From contig MEHQ01001542.1 in NCBI GenBank assembly GCA_008828725.1, positions 62,001 to 126,000 of the forward strand: a stretch of DNA of 64,000 nucleotides. The letters are read 5' to 3'. A program made the translations under genes and the position numbers. How positions within the stretch are numbered: position 1 is the first letter of the stretch; each line of letters starts with the position of its first letter. Of the stretch, positions 31,796-41,895 are shown piece after piece. The DNA is from Saccharina japonica (taxonomy: Eukaryota > Sar > Phaeophyceae > Laminariales > Laminariaceae). The notes under the pieces are model-generated. The model was given only the letters and a program-made list of their open reading frames with translations, made no database searches and was not told where the DNA came from.

Positions 31796-31948
31796 TTTGC
31801 GGGGCTTTAAATTGATAGATTGATAGATTGTTAGATTACGATAACCCCCTCTCATAAACAAGAACAGTTCGACCACAATGCTGAGTTCCAGGATTAGGAT
31901 TACTCTCTCTTAAGGACACACCTTCCGGCCAACATGTTGGTTCCACGA

Positions 31949-32087
31949 TTAGGTGGACTTGGTGTGGCCCGCGCCGCGAACTTTCGAGGTGCCGTGGTAG
32001 TTGGCCATGTTGTGGTACACGATGGTCTCGGCCCGCTTAGCCGTCTCGTTCGACCTGCACACCTGAGCGTGGTTGATGGACACGGGC
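31949..32087 (-). CDS. GIY-YIG domain protein, exon 2 (C-terminal)
   Basis: After GGAGTGCAG the - strand reads one base that closes an Arg codon, then PVSINHAQVCRSNETAKRAE, TIVYHNMANYHGTSK, VRGAGHTKST and TAA (31949-31951). The pattern A-E-x-x-V-Y-x-N-M followed by Y-G/H-x-x-x-V-R-G-A-G is the usual end of small GIY-YIG nuclease domains; the Glu of AETIVY is the expected metal-binding residue. With exon 1 it gives about 106 residues, a complete minimal domain with no other module. An AG for the acceptor is present, but the pyrimidine tract lies about 30 nt upstream. Confidence 0.75.
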
Positions 32088-32639
32088 CTGCACTCCATTT
32101 TTTGCGTCACGAAAACGAAAAAAAAAACACGGGGGGGGGGGGCAGCGGAGAGAGCGGCAAACAGACAAAAGAAGAAAAATAAATAAATAAAGACACGGGA
32201 CACAAACGTTATTTAACGCGAACGCAAAAAATACTTTATACGCTCGTATGACGAATGAGAAAAAAAAAAGTACCATCCGATCCAGACATGTATGCAGTTA
32301 GTTGGCAAGCTGGGTTTTATAACTTAAAAAAAACGAAATGGAATACTTGACACCTCCAAACCCAAGCAGACAAAAACAACTACAGTAGAATAAAGCAACA
32401 CACAAAAAAAGCCGATCGCGAGATCCTGTCGAAATAATGTTTCACCACCTCGACACAGAATCATCTACCGGTATTTATCTATATCTACAGCAGATCATCT
32501 ACCGTAGTCCCTCGCCTGCCGTCGTGAGAGGCTGTCTAGGATCTGCGTAACCGTTTTCGGAATCGAAGGGGGTTATTCCTTGTATTAACCCAAGACCGTC
32601 AGAATTTAATTCCTGTGTTGCACGATTTCCCAGTAATCC
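32088..32639. other. Intron sequence of the GIY-YIG gene, 3' part
   Basis: A-rich on the + strand with a G-run at 32131. No recognised repeat apart from short ATCTACCG copies. Confidence 0.5.
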
Positions 32640-32930
32640 TGACGACGACTTAGGATAGATCTTCCAGCGGTTTTCCGGGAAATTTCGACTCACTGATAGT
32701 ATCAGGAGGAATTTCGTGGCCCGCAGTCCGGAATATTCTCGCAATTTTCTCGCTAGATGCAAAAGCGGCGCAGCCGCGTTTTCCACCCGTTTCTGGCCCG
32801 TTTTGGGCCCGGGTCGGTGCCAGGGTTAGGGCTAGGGGTTGGGTTGGGTCTACGCCCGTGCCTCGATTCCCAGCGCCAGAATCGTAATAATCATCCCAAC
32901 CCCTGGAAGATCTATCCTAAGTCGTTGTCA
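32640..32930. mobile_element. MITE family H, copy 1
   Basis: Inverted ends TGACGACGACTTAGGATAG and CTATCCTAAGTCGTTGTCA enclose AAGCGGCGCAGCCGCG and a telomere-like CAGGGTTAGGGCTAGG. The second copy at 38470 is about 85-90 percent alike by eye. Confidence 0.8.
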
Positions 32931-33001
32931 CGGGGACTCCGATTTCCATTTTTTTGTACGTGAAGTACCATGGGATGGTTCGTCATCGGGTATGAAGCCT
33001 C

Positions 33002-33612
33002 CCTCCCGCGCCTTACGTGTGAAAGTCAGGGGGCGCGAGGCTGATAGGTCGAATGGGCGACCCAGACCCACTGCTGCTGCTGCTGCTGGTTGATCCCATA
33101 ACACGGCACACCGTGAGAGACGGTGTGGTGTTTTCAGGCCTGCTCGCCGCGTACCTTCACGGCCTTGAGTTCATCCTGAACGTCTTTCACGGCCACGGAA
33201 GTCATCATTTTCTTCCGTGTGGCGCAAAGATTTTCGTGCAAAAACAGCAATGCCGTGAGGGAATCGCCGTTGATTCGTAGGCTCTGCTCGATACCTATAT
33301 CTATTTGCATGTCTCTCACTACTTTCTTCTCTCTGTTCAACTTCTTCGCTCGTTTAGACGAGAAGTTGAACGAAGAGAAGAAGGTGGTTAAAGGCATGCA
33401 AATAGATAGGTATCGAACAGAGCCTGATCTACGTCGATCCTATCGCAGGTATTGCTGTTTTTGTACACGAAAAACTTTGATGAGCCACGAAAGAAAAATA
33501 CGACTCCGTGGGCGGTCAAGACGTTCAAGATGAGCTCAAGGCCGCAAAAGGCACGCGCAGGTAGAGGCCTAAAACACCACACCGTCTCTCACGGTCTGCC
33601 GTACAATGGGAT

Positions 33613-33643
<31 letters not shown>

Positions 33644-33720
33644 TGGTCTGGGTCGCCCATTGAACCAATCAGCCTCGCGCCCCTTACTTTCACACGCAAG
33701 ACGCGCGGGAGAGGGTCACT
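33002..33720. repeat. Large palindrome, arms about 350 bp
   Basis: The sequence from GCGCCTTACGTGTGAAAG through ACACGGCACACCGTGAGAGA and CGTGCAAAAACAGCAATGCC is repeated in reverse complement from about 33358 (right arm ending CTTTCACACGCAAGACGCGC). The arms meet at CTTCTTCGCTCGTTTAGACG with almost no loop. Each arm carries a CTG/CAG tract of different length (about 5 and 9 units). Both arms hold similar open frames with EKKVV and MQID residues. It lies in the intron of the GIY-YIG gene. Confidence 0.85.
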
Positions 33721-33995
33721 CGTTCCCTCACACCCAGCAGTTCTCGTTTCGCGGGGGTGGCGGTGGGCAGGGAGGCCACAACCTCTATAAAACCCCCAAA
33801 CGCCGGCCAGGTTTCAGGGTGATGGAGGCTCGAACGGTAGCCACGGCCACTATAGACCTCCGAGCGGGGGTCGCGGTCACTCCGGGGGCAGGGGGTCGGG
33901 GGGGGGGGAAGTCGGGGGCGGTGACCCTCAGGAGGGGTAACGGGGTAACCCGACGTGTAGCAAATGTGTGCGGTCGGTCGGGCAGGCTCCTCTAA
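33720..33995 (+). pseudogene. Possible Gag-like relic (Gly-rich, CxxC knuckle)
   Basis: Across shifted frames this segment gives QQFSFRGGGGGQGGHNLYK, GHYRPPSGGRGHSGGRGSGG and GNPTCSKC, resembling the Gly/Arg-rich nucleocapsid plus zinc-knuckle end of an LTR-retrotransposon Gag. Frames are broken. The knuckle lacks its later Cys/His in a single frame. The identification is tentative. Confidence 0.3.
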
Positions 33996-34072
33996 AATCA
34001 TGTTTTTACTTAGTTTTAGTATAGAACTCTTCAAGTAAGGAGCCGCAATAAAAAAAATGGTACCTCTACCTT

Positions 34073-34188
34073 AATACGGTGGACTATATATATAGTAAAT
34101 AGGGCCAAAATATTGTTAGTAAAAATTGGAAAATATAGAGTTTTTTTTCGCGTACCGTCGGTCCTTTTGACTATGGTCACCCGTAATA
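34073..34188. mobile_element. MITE family A, copy
   Basis: AATACGGTGGACTATATATA to TATGGTCACCCGTAATA. A family C right-hand remnant precedes it (34000-34072). Confidence 0.7.
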
Positions 34189-34314
34189 GCATGCGTCTCG
34201 CACCAAAAATGGTACCTGGTATAGTTTTGATGGCTGTTTCGGGGGTCTCGAAAGAGTTTAACTGGAAGGAGTTTGCTTTCCGGAAGAAATAGTGGTTAAA
34301 ACAGGAGCAGTCGT

Positions 34315-34402
34315 TCAACCCCTGAAGAACTGGTGCCACGAATTTGGGGACAAACTATTTGTAATGAGAGCGGGATCATTTTTTGAGTTATGAATGGGTT
34401 AA
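34315..34402. mobile_element. MITE family B, copy
   Basis: TCAACCCCTGAAGAACTGG to GTTATGAATGGGTTAA. The left TTAA has decayed to TCAA. Confidence 0.75.
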
Positions 34403-34534
34403 GTCACGTCTTGAGAGTAAACCTTCTTAAGAAATGGTAGAGCTGTTTACGATTTGATTGGCTAAGGGGCACATTGTAAGCGGTTCAAATCAACCTATCA
34501 TACTCGTATGTAGAGTCTTTCCAAGCCACGGCAT

Positions 34535-34640
34535 CTCCTGCTGGCCGAATCGAACCCAAAGAGTACTTCCGACCACTGCATGCATCCAAGCCGATCGAAT
34601 CAACCTAGAGCCTTAACCACAGGCACAAAGCGCGTCACAA
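34535..34640 (-). mobile_element. tRNA-like pol III promoter unit (possible SINE head)
   Basis: On the - strand a box-A-like TGTGGTTAAGGCTC is followed about 60 nt later by a good box B, GGGTTCGATTCGG. The arms do not fold into a proper cloverleaf by eye, so a SINE head is likelier than a tRNA gene. Confidence 0.4.
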
Positions 34641-34978
34641 AACCTCCGTGAAAGATTGACTTATCAAGGTGTGACCACGCCTCTCAAATGGAGAGACAAA
34701 CAGCACGCGACTACTGCTGTAGTACCGTTGCAGAGAAGCGTTAGAGTACCGAATCCTTCCCCCTTCTTCGTACCCATATTCTGATGCCTCTCCTTATTCT
34801 AAGTCACCACCTTCGCATTTTCCTCCTCTGTATATCCTTATCGACACGGGTATCACCCTTTACCCGTGTTCTAATAAGCCGATTCCCTCGCTGCCAATCG
34901 ACACAATCGCCTCCCCAACAGCCGCCCCGCCGCCACATGCAGCATAGGCCCGCGAATACGAAAGAACCTACCATATGA

Positions 34979-35140
34979 TATCACTCTGTCCCGAAATATA
35001 AGCACATTTTATGCATTAACAGTCAATACAAAAGTTGCTTATATTTCGGGACAGAGTGGTATATAATAAGAACATAGAAGCACATTTTATGCATTAACAT
35101 TCAATAAAAACGTTGCTTATATTTCGGGACAGAGTGGTAT
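34979..35140. mobile_element. MITE family F, two adjacent copies
   Basis: The first copy runs TATCACTCTGTCCCGAAATA to CGGGACAGAGTGGTA. The second begins inside (AAGCACATTTTATGCATTAA) and ends with the same terminus at 35139, so it is a partial tandem duplication. Confidence 0.8.
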
Positions 35141-35394
35141 GTAATAAGAACATAATGCTCATTTTTTGGAGGGCGCTCGTAATAAAATTGGATGAAAAAA
35201 TCGCGCTCAGCAGCGAGCACCGCGCTAAATCCTACCAGATGTACACAAGCCTACGATGATCAAGGTTGTTTAAGCATGGCGTCACGGGTAACGTCCCAAG
35301 GCGCTCCGGCTCAGAATACACTCGTAGGTGTTTGTTGTTGGCGGGCCCATACTGTTATCTCTCTGTCGCGGGCGCGTGAACACACAACAACGAC

Positions 35395-35485
35395 AACAGC
35401 AACAGCACCACCACCACCGACAGCAACAACAACAGCAACAGCAACCGCACCACCAACAGCAACAGCAACGGCAGCAACAACTCGC
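35395..35485. repeat. CAACAG/CCACCA trinucleotide tract at the intron start
   Basis: Imperfect ACA/ACC triplets, purine-poor on the - strand, immediately downstream of the exon 1 donor of the GIY-YIG gene. Readthrough would add a Val/Ala-rich tail. Confidence 0.75.
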
Positions 35486-35667
35486 CTGTTCTGCTGGGTC
35501 CACTTGGCGCCGCCCCCGCTGAAGTGCTGGTCCATGCGCGCCTCGAAGTTGTTGGTCTTGCCCACGTACTTGTTCCCGCCCTCCAGGTTGAGCGAGTACA
35601 CCACCGGCTTGTGGGCGTACCGCTCGTTCGAAGGAGAGGGTGCGTAGTAGTTCTTGCCCTTGCCCAT
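35486..35667 (-). CDS. GIY-YIG domain protein, exon 1 (N-terminal)
   Basis: From ATG at 35667 the - strand encodes MGKGKNYYAPSPSNERYAHK, then VVYSLNLEGGNKYVGKTNNF, EARMDQHFSGGGAKWTQQN and AG of a split codon. The VYS...KYVGKT pair is the GIY-YIG motif, and the Arg of EARMDQH matches the conserved catalytic Arg. The domain cuts DNA in repair enzymes and mobile elements; the role here is unknown. The frame is open upstream to 35943, but MGKG directly follows a (TGTTGT)n-derived Thr/Ala run, so this ATG is preferred. The donor reads AACAG/GCGAGT, a GC donor. The next GT (GCGA/GTTG) would give the wrong phase for exon 2. Confidence 0.8.
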
Positions 35668-35940
35668 GTTTGCTGTTGTTGGTGTTGTTGTTGTTGTTGT
35701 TGCTGCTGCTGCAGGCGGTCGCTTAGCGGGGATTGCTTGTAGCTGTAGACTCTGCCGTAGGCTAGTTGTAGCCCTTGTACACTCCCCAACCCGAGTGGAC
35801 TCTCTGGTGTTGTAGTTGGCGTGGCTTGAAAGATGTCCTGTTTTTTTTTTTTTACATATCAAACAGAAGAAAGCAACAGCTTTTGGGTATCTTGAGGATG
35901 TATGGGGCATGGGGGGTATTTGTGTACAGATAGTACAGTA

Positions 35941-36088
35941 CACCTGATAAGAAACAGGAAATAACGGTCCAGGTTGGATTTCTTATTTGAGAGAGGGTGC
36001 TTTCTACGCTAATTTCAAGATAACGACACCCGAATTTCTTGTGTTCCTCTCAATCGCAGCCTGGCTTTCTTAATAGGTGTCCTGTACC
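35941..36088. mobile_element. MITE family E, copy 3
   Basis: CACCTGATAAGAAACAGG to TTCTTAATAGGTGTCCTG. It lies just upstream of the GIY-YIG gene and may fall in its 5' region. Confidence 0.75.
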
Positions 36089-36364
36089 GTATTGTCTGAA
36101 TTGCACGGCGACATGTTTCAGTGACCATGCTTGTCCTTTGCGTACGAGAGAGTTGGTGTGTTGTGGCCGCCGACGAACGAAGTGGGGGTGCTATATTGCA
36201 AGAAGAAGGACAACAACGGGAAAAAACAAAACGATGGGTGGGTGGGTGTATTGATCTTAAATCGAGATGTCGCCCCGACACGATTTGCAGAAAATAAAAC
36301 GCAAACTTTACGTTTTATAGCTCTGATCGAAGGACTACAGACAGTCGTGCTCGCACAGGTCGTC

Positions 36365-36660
36365 GGGGTACCAGAGTACCAGCCATTGGGACTCAGTCGT
36401 TGACTCGTGAGTCCGAGTCATTTTGAAGTACTGAGTCCCCAGGGTACCAGAAGCTGAAATGACTGAGCCCTCGCTAGTGCCTATAGGGTATCAAAAGCTG
36501 AAATGACTGAGTTCTCGCGTATGATACCAGAAGCTGAAATGACTGAGTCCTCGCGAGTCCCCCGACTGAGTCCTCGCGAGTCCCCCGGGTACCAGAAGCT
36601 GAACTGAGAGTACTCGCGAGTCTCAGGGCACGGGGTACGGGGAGCTGAAGTGACTGGTAC
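36365..36660. repeat. Minisatellite, GACTGAGTCCTCGCGAGTC units
   Basis: Six or more units of about 40-47 bp combining ACCAGAAGCTGAAATGACTG and AGTCCTCGCGAGTCCCC. Confidence 0.8.
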
Positions 36661-37803
36661 TCATTGCTACTGCATGGTACTTTGCAGTCGTGTTCGATGT
36701 CTTTTGTTGCCGTCCGATGATATAGGAAGGGAAGGAGAAGGAAGCGAAATACGTACCGGTGTTACTACGTAATCAACTGGTATAGAAACGTATGCACACC
36801 TCAGGTGGATCATATAGATCATCCCCACTGCATGATCTAGATCTTTCAGGGGATGTAGGTCCCTGATCTGTATGATCTGTATGACACAGCTCACGTTACT
36901 GGGTGGGGACCACATAATCTGCATGATCTACTTTTACGTGACTCGTACGAAGGACATGTTTATTTCATTTATTTCCTGGGTTGGATCTGTACATGTTCAG
37001 ATCCTGCACAGCATCTCAGAGCGTTAGGTTAGGATCTGGATGATCTAGATCGTCATCTGTCTGACTTGCGACACGATGTTTGACATCTTCCTTGCACGGG
37101 TAACCCTATCAAGAATAGAAAAGAAACGCGAGCTGCCGACTCCGTGTGATCTGCACCCTGGAATTATCCGTATCTGCTGTGTGCTGTGTAAGGTGTCGTG
37201 CATGTGTGCATGTTCACATGATCGGCTCTTCGCGCGAAATTTTGCAAAACTCGAAACTCGACGCGCTGGGGCTTTAAAATTTGAAATCAATCCCCACTAC
37301 ATCTAGGCACCAACCGGCACAGGATTCACAGAGAGCCAGCGCTGAAGGGGGGGGGGGATAGAGAGAGCCACAGGCGATACCGTGTGACATTTCACTACGA
37401 ACATGCAGGATGGAAGCGTGACCCGGACCCCTACAATTCGACGGCAAACTACGTCCGGGGTTGAGGGTTGAAGTCGCATAAAGCCCGTCGCCATCCTCTC
37501 TTTTCAAAGATATCGGCCAGAGTTTGCAGCAAAGGACAAGGGATATCTCGGATATCTCACGGCTGCCACCACCACCACCACGAGCGCGTTCCTACCCAGC
37601 TCACTCAAGCAGGCTCACCTTTTTGCGACGGTAACAGCAGACTGCAAGGGTGGGCTCAGAAGCAGATGCAGATGATGAAACCAGAACAGATGTTCCGGGG
37701 TGTTTGCATTTTCAACCCTTATAAATAACGCCTCAAGTATTATATCAAAACCCTTCTCGGCTATTGCCATCCGAGCACTTTTGCTTATCCGCAAGTGGAC
37801 TGG
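36661..37803 (+). promoter_or_regulatory. Upstream region of the PRPP synthetase gene
   Basis: Low in repeats after 37075. CTTATAAATAACG at 37719 is the only TATA-like sequence close to the first ATG, about 80 bp upstream. A 76-codon frame at 37076 and a - strand frame at 37274 have no support. A promoter is inferred from position only. Confidence 0.3.
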
Positions 37804-38270
37804 ATGATGCCAGCAGCACTGCGAAGGGTTGGGATTACCAGAGGGAAATCGCCTCATGGCGGAGTCCTTCTGCTAGCGGTGCCACTGGTATTCTTGGTGC
37901 TGCTGCTGGAAGTACGCACGGCGCGAGCATTCGTATCGTTGCAAGGCACAGCTTTCAGAACAACGTCAACCAGAGGGCATGTCGCGAGCGAGGCAACGAC
38001 AACCCTGCGACGACATTGCGGAAGTGCCTCGGGGAGCACGCTAGACATGACCGGTGACGAAGCAGCCGGAAGGAGAAGGGGTGGGTCAGCGGGGTGGTCT
38101 AGCCGGGGTAGCACTAGCTGCAGCAGCAGCAGCAGCAGTAGCATCAGTAGAAGCAGTAGAAGTACCAGCAGCAGCAAGGAGAGCCGTGCGAGAGTGACGG
38201 CGTTGTCGATGGCCGATGGAAGCGAGGAGAACCGTTCTGTGGAAGAGGAGTGGCCGTTTCATAAGAGCAG
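37804..38270 (+). CDS. Ribose-phosphate pyrophosphokinase, exon 1 (plastid-targeting N-terminus)
   Basis: The first ATG of a tandem ATGATG opens 155 codons plus two bases. Residues about 20-43 form a hydrophobic core (GVLLLAVPLVFLVLLLEV), followed by RTARA/FVSLQG, a signal-peptide cleavage with Phe at +1 as in bipartite plastid targeting of secondary red algae. A Thr/Ser/Arg-rich transit-like stretch with a poly-Ser run from an AGC microsatellite follows. The end, EEEWPFHKS plus AG, stops at AG/GTATGG. Its phase (2) fits the exon at 41896. Membership in the same gene rests on strand, order and phase, not on homology, because leaders are not conserved. Confidence 0.6.
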
Positions 38271-38469
38271 GTATGGTGTGTGCTACGTATGTATGTGCTA
38301 TGTGGTACCATCCAGGTGCCTGGTATGTGGTGTCTGGTAGTATCCATGCGGTATGCGCTATACATGCGTGACTCGTATCATGAGCTACGTAAGATACCAC
38401 ACTATTTATCACTTATCACACGCCTGCTACCACCATCATGCTGCTGCGACCATTTCGGCCAGTAATCCT

Positions 38470-38756
38470 GACAACGACTTAGGATAGATCTTCCAACGGT
38501 AGTTCATAATTTTCCGGGATATTTAACTCACCGTTAGTATCGGGAGGAATTTTGTGGTCCGTAGTTCGGCATAATGCGAAAAAGTAAGGAAAGCGGCGCA
38601 GCCGCGTTTTCGGCCCGTTTCTGACCCGCTTGGTCGGTGTCAGGGTTAGGGTTAGGGCTAGGGGTTGGGTTGGGTCTACGCCTTTGCCTTGATTCCCAGC
38701 GCCAGAATCGTAATAATCAGCCCGACCCCTGGAAGATCTATCCTAAGTCATTGTCA
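38470..38756. mobile_element. MITE family H, copy 2 (intron 1)
   Basis: GACAACGACTTAGGATAGAT to ATCTATCCTAAGTCATTGTC. Internal CAGGGTTAGGGTTAGGG and GCGGCGCAGCCGCG as in copy 1. Confidence 0.8.
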
Positions 38757-39764
38757 ATAATCCCAAGTCGTTGTCAAGAAGACTCCTAAGTCGTTGTCAA
38801 TAAGACTCAGTTTAGCACCCGTTGACGGACCTCTTGTCAGCAGCTTTGTTGTCGAGGATCGAGGACATTGCGTAGCTAGGCTGCGTAGCGATTGATGCGT
38901 TCGAGTACCAGTATAGCGTGGCTGTACTTGTCGTTCGAGCTCGAACCAGCCTTCAGCGCGCCTGTGGTCTCCCCGTCGTCAAGAAGGCTCGTCGGATGTG
39001 CGGCACTACAGCCGTAGCAGCAGTAGCAGCATGGTCTCAACTGGACGACTACGTTGGCAAATTATACTTCGTATTACGCCTACGGGGACATTTTGGAGCC
39101 ATCCCCGGGTTTCAGACCTTGCCTCTCGCGTTTTCCTGCCGCATGCGTCCTCTCCAGCACACCCGCCAGCTCCCAGAGACCCACAGACCAGCGCGCGACG
39201 ACATCGAAGCCCCGCGGCAGCGTCTCTCGTCTCTTGTTCGAGTACCACTCTGGGCGTCCATATTAACACCACTTAGTCTTCATATTAATGTCTCACCGGT
39301 CCTTATATCCACGCCCAGAGTGGTATGTATCACGCCATGTAGACCCGTAAAATTGTCAAATTTCGTCGTGCAGCCCTCACAGTCCTCGAACCGTCGCTGC
39401 AGCGCTAACAGGCCTTGAGATCGCCACGTAACTTTAGCCGTAACGCGCAGCACAAGGCCTGAAACCCGGGAGCAGATCTTAGTTTCCCCCGTACTCGTTT
39501 TTTAAACCTCACATACCATGGTACAAGGCGCTTCGCGTAGCTGGCGGTTCCGCCCGTTCCGCTCGCTCACAAGGAAGAATGGAACGGAACAACAACAGAT
39601 GGTCCATATTTTTAGGTGCAAACAGGCGACTCGCAAATGCCAAGAGCTCCATGCTCCAGGGAAACAATCCGGACGCCGCATGCGTTTATTTACGTACATA
39701 CGAAGTACATCATAATTATGTTGTTGTGTACGAAAGAGAAAGCACAGCACGGCGCTGCGCCGCC
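38757..39764 (+). other. Intron 1 sequence with unassigned open frames and a family F MITE
   Basis: A 166-codon frame (38918-39418) and a shorter one at 39518 are open but have no recognised motif, and the first runs through a family F MITE at 39243-39325 (TACCACTCTGGGCGTCC to GCCCAGAGTGGTA). They are probably chance frames in GC-richer intron sequence. Confidence 0.4.
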
Positions 39765-40215
39765 CTGCTGCGAGGATGAGCTGAGCTGAGCTGGGGTGCC
39801 TTTCTTGTGATTCTATGTGGTACTTCGTACGTATGACACCTCATACCTGGTACCAGGTATAATATGTACGAAAGAGAAAGCACAGCACGCGAAACACTGC
39901 ACCACACGGCAGGGCACGTGCACAGCACGGCACCACACGGCGCTGCGCTGCGCTGTGTTGCGTTTCGCTGCTGAGCTAAGCTGAGCTGAGCTGGGTGTGG
40001 TTTGTTCTTTTTTTGTGATTATTTCTATGTGGCACTTCTTATCTGGCATCTCGTATGATACCTGGTATCTCGCTGATATGTGCGAACGAGAAAGCACACC
40101 ACGGCAGCACGGCACAGCACGACACCACACAGCAGGGCACGGCGCTGCACAGTACCACACGGTGCTGCGATGCTGAGCTGAGCTGCGCTGCTGGGCTATA
40201 TAGCGTTGTGCTGCT
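39765..40215. repeat. GAGCTGAGCTG/GCACGGCAC repeat block, three diverged units
   Basis: Three units of about 150 bp share ACGAAAGAGAAAGCACAGCAC, CACCACACGGC and GCTGAGCTGAGCTG. The first part of each unit is a promoter-like TACCTGGTA palindrome. Confidence 0.7.
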
Positions 40216-40483
40216 GGGTGTTTTTTTTTTTGCGGGGGGGAAAGGAAAAAAAAGGACGAAAGCAAAGAAAGAACGGCTGGAAGGTTCCGCAACAAATAAT
40301 ATTCTTGTCGGCAATTACGGGCTGAGGAGGGCTGTGAGGGGGGAGAATATACCGAGCGAGACAGCTCAGGGTCGGACTAATTTTTTTAAGGTAGTCTAAA
40401 GCCGTGGCTGTAATTTTCTACGCTTACGTGATATATACGAATTAATGTGGTTTGTGGTAATTGCTCGTACCTAACGAGCCGGT

Positions 40484-40815
40484 CGCCCCGGTAGTCTAGT
40501 GGTCAGCTTCAAAGGCTACTAGCATTGGTACCCAAGTTCGAATCCCACCGTGGTGATATTTTCACTTTATTTGGAAAAATAAAAAGGAACCAATTGCTGA
40601 GAGCGCCTTCGTGGCGTGGGTAAGTGGAACCCGACGCAAGTCGACGAGGGAAGAAAGTGCTGAAATCTTCTCGCGATAAAAATACAAGGCATGTACCGTA
40701 GTGGGGGAGAAGGGAGAAGAGCCTACTTAGTGACCCCGGATCTGAGTTACGACTAAAGAGGGAGAGAGAAAAGAAGGACGAAGATATTAAATGGGATGGA
40801 CAAATATATATATAT
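40484..40815 (+). mobile_element. tRNA-derived SINE family S, best copy
   Basis: The head has a perfect box A (TAGTCTAGTGG, 40492-40502) and a good box B (AGTTCGAATCC, 40535-40545), but its T-arm cannot pair, so it is not a working tRNA. The body follows (CAATTGCTGAGAGCGCC, GCAAGTCGACGAGGG, TCTTCTCGCGATAAAA, CCCCGGATCTGAGTTACGAC), ending ATTAAATGGGATGGAC and an AT-rich tail. It is about 330 bp and in sense orientation inside intron 1. Confidence 0.85.
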
Positions 40816-41274
40816 AAAGGGTATGTACCGATGTACCGGTATTATGTGAGATCCATACCAACAAGTACGACGAGTTCGCGATGCGGTGGAACTGATACAA
40901 TTATCGTGAGCTGCGGCAAACAGTACCAAGTGCCGGTATCAAGAATACTGCCAGTACCCTGCTAACTGCCAGTACACTGCCGACTGCCAGTACCTCGCCA
41001 GTACGAGTACCTCGGAGTCCACCCCCGCATCTCAGAGTACGTTTTGCCCAGGGGGGGGCTGAACACATCGTCCTGCAGCAGTTCGCAGCACCCCACAGCA
41101 GTACGCCATGCCCCAAAGTACTGCTCTGCTGGCATACTGCTGTACAAACAGTAGCCTATGGTATAGTCTAGTGCTGTACAGTACTCGTACGTATTTTGTC
41201 TATGTTGTAGTCTATAGCTACTGTCTGTAGTTCTAGCTTTGTCCGACGTGTTGAACTTTTCGTCCAGTACCAGC
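40816..41274. other. Intron 1 spacer
   Basis: CCAGTACNCTGCC and AGTAC-rich degenerate repeats. No element ends recognised. Confidence 0.45.
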
Positions 41275-41559
41275 GACGCGTGCTACGATAGACGTATAAG
41301 GTATACCTTATTTTGGCTGAAACGGTTTCTGAATGACCTATTAAAGGCTCCTTAACCCAAAAATTGCCAGAGTTTCATTCTTGTGTGGCATTTTATTTTT
41401 TGTATACTTAGGCCATCGTATCGTTCGTCGGATAGCATTTTTATTTTCCCCCTCCAAAATCAGTTTTTGACTTGCTATTAGTATAGAGCTCCTCAAGTGA
41501 CCACCCTCAGAAGGCAAAAACATGCTGCACCTGCATGCAGGCTACCGTAGCATGCGTCC
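41275..41559. mobile_element. MITE family C, copy (intron 1)
   Basis: GACGCGTGCTACGATAGACG to CTACCGTAGCATGCGTC with all internal landmarks. Confidence 0.8.
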
Positions 41560-41724
41560 AGCTTGAAAATACAAGAGTGCTACGTAGGGGATGGGAAGCT
41601 TGCAGTTTCGACATATCGAAACGTTTGATACGATATCCAACGCTGTTAGTATCACGAGGGACCATACATAGTAATTACAGTTCCGGACAGCGAACCTGGA
41701 TTTTTTTTTTTTGTGGCTTGGGGA

Positions 41725-41820
41725 AAATAGAACCTACGGTACACTCAAAGATCCATATGTTTACCTATTTTTACTACTGTAACAATAGTTGGTCCTATTT
41801 AATAGGGTCGTCCGTTAATA
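41725..41820. mobile_element. MITE family A, left-truncated copy (intron 1)
   Basis: Retains ATAGAACCTACGGTACAC, the central ATTTTTACTA and the right end GGGTCGTCCGTTAATA. Confidence 0.65.
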
Positions 41821-41895
41821 GTCATGATATCTGATACACGCCGCGATTCTCCTCGCGCTTGAAAAAAAATCATGCGTGGTCCTTGGTATTAAAAG

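Noticed and set aside
38918-39418. A 166-codon + frame as a nested gene
   Set aside because: It runs through a family F MITE, has no recognisable motif, and other frames are equally open.
40484-40556. A tRNA gene on the + strand
   Set aside because: Boxes A and B are good but the T-arm (CCAAG/CCCAC) cannot form. It is followed by a SINE body.
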